The notes under the pieces were generated by a model. It saw only the letters and a program-made list of their open reading frames with translations. It was not told the DNA's origin and did not search any database. From positions 1 to 64,000 of the forward strand of contig CAMCKH010000001.1 in assembly GCA_945875435.1 (NCBI GenBank): a stretch of 64,000 nucleotides of DNA. The letters run 5' to 3'. Both the position numbers and the translations under genes were made by a program. This DNA is from an uncultured Erysipelotrichaceae bacterium (lineage in GTDB: Bacteria; Bacillota_I; Bacilli_A; Erysipelotrichales; Erysipelotrichaceae). This document shows positions 61,740 through 64,000 of this stretch, piece after piece. Numbering within the stretch: the stretch's first letter is position 1; each line of letters starts with the position of its first letter.

Positions 61740-62279
61740 ATGGATTTAGGAAAAAAAGTAAGAGATTTAAGAATAAAAAACAATCTAACTCTAGATGAGC
61801 TTGCGAGTAGGTGTGAGCTTTCTAAAGGTTTTTTAAGTCAATTAGAAAATAATATGACTTCCCCTAGTTTCTCTACATTAGAAGATATTGTTTTAGCACT
61901 TGGAACCACTTTAGAACTTTTCTTTAAAGAAGAAAAGAATGAACAAATTATTTTTAGTAAAGATGATTATTTTATCGATGTAAAAGATGATTCAAAAATA
62001 ACTTGGATAGTACCAAATGCCCAAAAAAATGAAATGGAGCCTATTATATTAGAGTTAAAACCTAATGGCACTTCTAAAGAAATACTATCTCATGAAGGAG
62101 AAGAGTTTGGTTATTGTTTGAAAGGCTCGCTAGTTATTTTAAATAACAATACTAATGAAAAAAATATTTTAAAAAAAGGTGATACATTTTATTTTAAAGG
62201 AAATTTTCCACATACTATAATCAATGAATCAAATAATGATGCAGCGATTTTGTGGGTATGTAGTCCACCTATATTTTAG
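61740..62279 (+). CDS. XRE-cupin regulator, PuuR-like, of the polyamine operon
   Basis: 179 residues. N-terminal HTH_3 domain ([40 protein letters not shown]) and C-terminal cupin ([28 protein letters not shown]). Such proteins repress polyamine uptake or breakdown genes and respond to the small molecule in the cupin; the placement directly before potA (11 bases) supports a polyamine ligand. AGGAGGG precedes the ATG. Confidence 0.88.
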   Translation: MDLGKKVRDLRIKNNLTLDELASRCELSKGFLSQLENNMTSPSFSTLEDIVLALGTTLELFFKEEKNEQIIFSKDDYFIDVKDDSKITWIVPNAQKNEMEPIILELKPNGTSKEILSHEGEEFGYCLKGSLVILNNNTNEKNILKKGDTFYFKGNFPHTIINESNNDAAILWVCSPPIF

Positions 62280-62290
62280 AAAGGGTAGAT

Positions 62291-63859
62291 ATGAAAAAAA
62301 TTATTGAATTTAAAAATATTACAAAAAGTTTTGACAATTCGGTTGTTTTAAAAGGAATAAATTTAGATATTTATGAAAATGAATTTGTAACTTTATTAGG
62401 TCCTAGTGGTTGTGGTAAAACAACTCTTTTAAGAATACTAGGGGGTTTTTTACAACAGGATAAAGGAGAAGTTTATTTCAATGGAGAAGAAATTTCTAAT
62501 ATTCCGCCACATAAAAGAAATGTGAATACTATATTTCAAAAGTACGCATTATTTCCACATTTAAATGTTTATGAAAATGTTGCTTTTGGATTAAAAATTA
62601 AAAAGATTGCTAATGACGTTATTGAACAAAAAGTTAATCGTATGATTGCCTTAGTTGGTTTAGATGGATACCAAAAGAAAGATGTAACTTTACTTTCTGG
62701 TGGTCAACAACAACGAGTGGCAATCGCAAGAGCTTTGGTTAACGAACCTGAAGTGTTGTTGTTAGATGAACCTTTAGCTGCCTTGGATTTAAAACTTAGA
62801 AAAGAAATGCAAAGTGAACTTAAAAGGATTCAAGAGGAAGTTGGGATTACTTTTATTTTCGTAACACACGACCAAGAAGAAGCCTTGACAATGTCGGATA
62901 AAATAGTGGTAATGAAAGATGGTAATATTCAACAAATAGGAAATCCAACTCAAATATACAATGAGCCGGAAAATGTATATGTAGCTAATTTTATAGGGGA
63001 ATCTAACATTATTGATGGTGTAATGAAAGATGATTATTTGGTTAAGTTTGATGATATGGAATATAAGTGTGTTGATTTTGGATTCGCAAAAAATGAACCT
63101 GTTGATATCATGATTAGACCAGAAGACATTAAAATAAATAAAAATAAAAATGGAAAATTAAACGGAGAGATAAAATCGGTATTATTTAAAGGTGTTCATT
63201 ATGAAATGATAGTTAATACTAAAATCGGTACTTCAAAAACAGTAACTATGCATGTTTTAGCTGAAAGAGACGTTTTTAATGAAGAGGCTAAAGAAAAAAT
63301 GTCTGCAAGTGATTTTACAATGGACCTAGAAGATGTTAAAGAACTTACTGATTCTGATATCATAGCTAGGGCAAATGCACAAGTTTGGAATAGCGAAAAT
63401 AATAGCGATATTGGTATTAAAGAAGTTGTGCATGAAATCAAGGAAACACCTGGTAAATATCCAGTTACCTTTAAGTCTTCTGCAGGAACGTCAATAACCA
63501 TTAATGTTACAGTAATTGAACCTAAATTTATTCAAGATAAAGAATCAAATATAGGTATTCAAGCGTTTGATTTTTATAAGACAGTAGATGAAATTAAAGA
63601 ATCTATGGCTATAAGTGTTGACTTAAAAACTTGGGCTGATGCTTTTGCTTGGAACTTAGATAATGATAAAAATATTGAAATCACTGATGTTTGGTATGAT
63701 TTTGATCCTGATGAGATAGTTGAAGGTGATTATGAAATTACCTTTAGTACAAAAGGTAGAGAATTTAAAGTTCATAGCACTAAAAGATTTGAAGTTGATG
63801 ACGAAGTTTCTTTAGAATTTGAACCAGAAGATATTCATATTATGAAAAAAATGAGGTAG
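62291..63859 (+). CDS. potA: Spermidine/putrescine ABC ATPase PotA with inserted Ig-like repeats
   Basis: 522 residues, about 150 longer than usual. The ABC domain is normal: Walker [15 protein letters not shown] (37-50), [14 protein letters not shown] (135-148), Walker [12 protein letters not shown] (156-166), H-loop THD. TOBE sequence begins after 240 (MIRPEDIKI) and ends with [18 protein letters not shown] (503-520). Between about 315 and 500 lie two similar units: one with [20 protein letters not shown] and [20 protein letters not shown], the other with [20 protein letters not shown] and [17 protein letters not shown]. They look like bacterial Ig-like repeats seen in surface proteins. There is no signal peptide. 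GAGGT before potB lies just upstream of its stop. Confidence 0.92.
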   Translation: MKKIIEFKNITKSFDNSVVLKGINLDIYENEFVTLLGPSGCGKTTLLRILGGFLQQDKGEVYFNGEEISNIPPHKRNVNTIFQKYALFPHLNVYENVAFGLKIKKIANDVIEQKVNRMIALVGLDGYQKKDVTLLSGGQQQRVAIARALVNEPEVLLLDEPLAALDLKLRKEMQSELKRIQEEVGITFIFVTHDQEEALTMSDKIVVMKDGNIQQIGNPTQIYNEPENVYVANFIGESNIIDGVMKDDYLVKFDDMEYKCVDFGFAKNEPVDIMIRPEDIKINKNKNGKLNGEIKSVLFKGVHYEMIVNTKIGTSKTVTMHVLAERDVFNEEAKEKMSASDFTMDLEDVKELTDSDIIARANAQVWNSENNSDIGIKEVVHEIKETPGKYPVTFKSSAGTSITINVTVIEPKFIQDKESNIGIQAFDFYKTVDEIKESMAISVDLKTWADAFAWNLDNDKNIEITDVWYDFDPDEIVEGDYEITFSTKGREFKVHSTKRFEVDDEVSLEFEPEDIHIMKKMR

Positions 63860-63861
63860 CT

Positions 63862-64000
63862 ATGAAAAGTTTTAGTAGACTAGTATACCCTTATATCATA
63901 TGGTCATTTCTATTAGTGTTATTACCATTGATTTTAATAGCTTTATATGCGATTGTTGAAGGTGGTTCAGGAATTATAACATTTAAGTTTACTTTGAATA
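63862..64000 (+). CDS. potB: Polyamine ABC permease PotB (partial)
   Basis: The first 46 codons, cut by the window end: MKSFSRLVYPYIIWSFLLVL followed by PLILIALYAIVEGG, a typical N-terminal membrane helix of PotB-type permeases. GAGGT lies 6 bases before the ATG. Its place after potA fits potABCD order. Confidence 0.8.
   Translation, partial: MKSFSRLVYPYIIWSFLLVLLPLILIALYAIVEGGSGIITFKFTLN

Overview
The window is from an AT-rich, low-GC Gram-positive bacterium (class Bacilli in the broad sense; an Erysipelotrichia- or RF39-like gut lineage is my best guess from gene content, not something a search has confirmed). It has a peptidoglycan toolkit (PBP1A, GpsB, RecU, PASTA protein), a mevalonate pathway, mannose-family PTS, F-type ATP synthase and Firmicutes-type replication loaders DnaB/DnaI. 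TGA acts as a normal stop codon, so this is not the mycoplasma code. Spo0B is missing from the rplU-prp-rpmA-obgE locus, in keeping with a non-sporulating organism.

Layout. 1-115: last codons and terminator of a serine recombinase, probably the edge of an integrated element. 220-4601: HAD phosphatases, exonuclease III, a membrane-anchored CPWC thioredoxin-fold protein and dipeptidase PepV. 4605-6981: rplU-prp-rpmA-obgE with promoter and L21 leader. 7006-14008: an orphan ZnuA-like lipoprotein, then polA-mutM-coaE-dnaB-dnaI. 14049-16437: pfkA-pyk. 16514-17369: yneF and plsY, convergent. 17429-25518: parE-parC-yqeG-yqeH-yhbY-(yqeK/yqeM fusion)-mtnN. 25577-26335: pflA. 26398-32265: a 1955-residue coiled-coil protein. 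32330-36522: small pyrophosphatase-like protein and the mevalonate operon mvaK1-mvaD-mvaK2-fni (minus strand). 36606-39011: glgP. 39266-43085: a three-gene PASTA protein/ABC permease/ATPase module. 43188-45165: tRNA-Lys beside an acquired segment with an IS30-type transposase remnant and a DUF1266-like gene, bounded by direct repeats. 45198-48515: pta and a mannose-family PTS (IIB-IIC-IID). 48629-55678: upp and the complete atp operon. 55739-59186: recU-PBP1A (minus). 59269-61606: gpsB, RNase P RNA, pgsA, recA. 61740-64000: XRE-cupin regulator, potA and the start of potB.

How it fits together. Fermentative carbon metabolism is represented by PTS uptake, Pfk, Pyk, the PFL activase, Pta and glycogen phosphorylase. 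The c-subunit of the ATP synthase carries the residues of a sodium-binding site and the epsilon subunit lacks its C-terminal inhibitory domain, which suggests a sodium-coupled enzyme without epsilon latch control.

The most unusual signals are: (1) a giant protein with no proline, cysteine or tryptophan that I can find; (2) a PotA ATPase with two Ig-like repeats inserted in its TOBE region; (3) a PASTA protein coupled to an ABC exporter-like pair; (4) a YqeK-YqeM fusion with nadD and rsfS missing from the locus; (5) a recurrent leaderless promoter architecture, with TATAAT placed 6-7 bases before the ATG and no Shine-Dalgarno, on at least six genes; (6) a ZnuA-like lipoprotein that has lost all four metal ligands. 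No CRISPR array, complete IS element or complete prophage was seen.
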